Source of the DNA: Bacteroidota bacterium | GTDB lineage: Bacteria > Bacteroidota > Bacteroidia > Flavobacteriales > Flavobacteriaceae | Assembly: GCA_024278565.1 (NCBI GenBank) | Contig: JAJRSY010000303.1 | Coordinates: 1-5,787 of the forward strand | Length of the DNA: 5,787 nt | Direction: 5' to 3' | In this document: piece by piece, positions 5,472 to 5,787 of the stretch | How the letters are laid out: each line of letters begins with the position of its first letter | How positions within the stretch are numbered: position 1 is the stretch's first letter | The notes under the pieces: generated by a model | Told to the model about the DNA's origin: nothing | The model's input: only the letters and a program-made list of their open reading frames with translations | Databases searched by the model: none | Program-made: the position numbers and the translations under genes

Positions 5472-5573
5472 GTTATCTGTCCCGATACTCGGGATAGAAT
5501 TTAGCACCTTCTTTAAAGCATAAAGGGTTGCTAAGGCTTCAATGGGTCCAATCCCTCTGCCTTTCTTGATAAC
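5472..5573 (-). promoter_or_regulatory. SAM-I (S-box) riboswitch aptamer
   Basis: Read on the minus strand: P1 5' strand GTTATC (5573-5568) pairs with GATAAC (5477-5472). Between them are the S-box signatures: AAGAAAGGCAGAGGGATTGG, then CCCATTGAAGCCTTAGCAACC, with P2 formed by AAGGC/GCCTT and GGG/CCC in a kink-turn arrangement; P3 closing with ACC/GGT; the conserved GGTGCTAAATTC after P3; and P4 TCCCGA-GTA-TCGGGA (5494-5480). GAAGCC(T)nAGCAACC and GGTGCTAAATTC are the SAM-I core in the version I know from Bacteroidota. Its position about 105 bases before metH part 1 fits: high SAM should favour P1 and the following terminator and so lower methionine synthesis. I am confident in the class. Confidence 0.92.
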
Positions 5574-5578
5574 GATTT

Positions 5579-5604
5579 CAAAGTATTTATGAACTGGGTA
5601 CAAA
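5579..5604 (-). promoter_or_regulatory. Possible promoter for the metH operon
   Basis: TTTG (5604-5601) and TACTTTG (5585-5579) resemble the Bacteroidota -33 TTTG and -7 TAnnTTTG elements. The -7 match lacks one base and the spacing of 15 is shorter than usual (about 19). The location is right: transcription would start at or just before the aptamer's first stem. A weak call based on motif and place. Confidence 0.3.
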
Positions 5605-5676
5605 GAAACGTTACATCGTCTTGAAAAGCAAAGAAAAGGGGTTGTATTTTACTTCGGTTGAAAACCTTACGGATCT

Positions 5677-5787
5677 TTAGACCACCGCAAGTTCTTGTGC
5701 TCTAAATATTTCAACTGTGTTCAAAAATACTTTTGCTTGCGCCAAATAGGTTTTCGCAAAGGTTTCGGTCGGTTCCTTTTTATTTAA
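5677..5787 (-). CDS. 3' end of an unidentified gene (last 36 codons)
   Basis: The only open frame on the minus strand entering from the right edge. It gives LNKKEPTETFAKTYLAQAKVF and then LNTVEIFRAQELAVV before TAA (5679-5677). The codons look like those of neighbouring genes and the stretch is predicted helical and soluble. I do not recognise the family. About 100 bases separate its stop from the riboswitch, so it is a separate transcription unit upstream of the SAM-controlled operon. With 36 codons it could still be a chance open frame. Confidence 0.5.
   Translation of the reverse strand, partial: LNKKEPTETFAKTYLAQAKVFLNTVEIFRAQELAVV

Overview
This window looks like a piece of a Bacteroidota chromosome, most likely a Flavobacteriia member. 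Methionine synthase is split into two proteins in the style of that group, the proteins read like flavobacterial MetH and MetF, and the leader carries an S-box of the Bacteroidota type. Dispersed C-run/G-run palindromes of the kind I associate with these genomes are scattered through it. The assignment rests on my recognition of protein and RNA families, not on a database search.

All supported genes are on the minus strand. Reading 5' to 3' on that strand, they are: the 3' tail of an unidentified gene (5787 to 5677); a leader with a possible promoter, a SAM-I (S-box) riboswitch (5573-5472), an intrinsic terminator (5469-5442) and a second hairpin with a T8 run directly before the first start; metH part 1, the zinc/homocysteine module (5366-4362); a 93-residue ABM-fold protein (4359-4078); metH part 2, carrying the folate, cap, cobalamin and reactivation modules (4081-887); a 211-base spacer packed with repeats; and metF, which runs off the left edge (675-1). 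The first three genes are tightly packed (2-base gap, then an ATGA overlap). The set makes one methionine-cycle unit: MetF makes 5-methyl-THF, MetH part 2 moves its methyl group through cobalamin, and MetH part 1 presents homocysteine. Methionine becomes SAM, which should shut the transcript down at the riboswitch.

The striking feature is that metH part 2 is interrupted in frame by about 138 codons encoding a complete-looking DUF559 (Vsr/PD-(D/E)XK-like) nuclease domain. It sits exactly in the linker between the cap and the B12-binding domain. The insert is bounded by two inverted copies of a short C-run/G-run repeat. Five further copies of the same repeat lie in the window: one at the N-terminus of metH part 2, one inside its reactivation domain (next to a second repeat family), one just after its stop, one mid-spacer, and one touching the metF start. 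No copy breaks a reading frame. This suggests a mobile repeat family with a nuclease-carrying long form and nuclease-free short forms, tolerated inside essential proteins.
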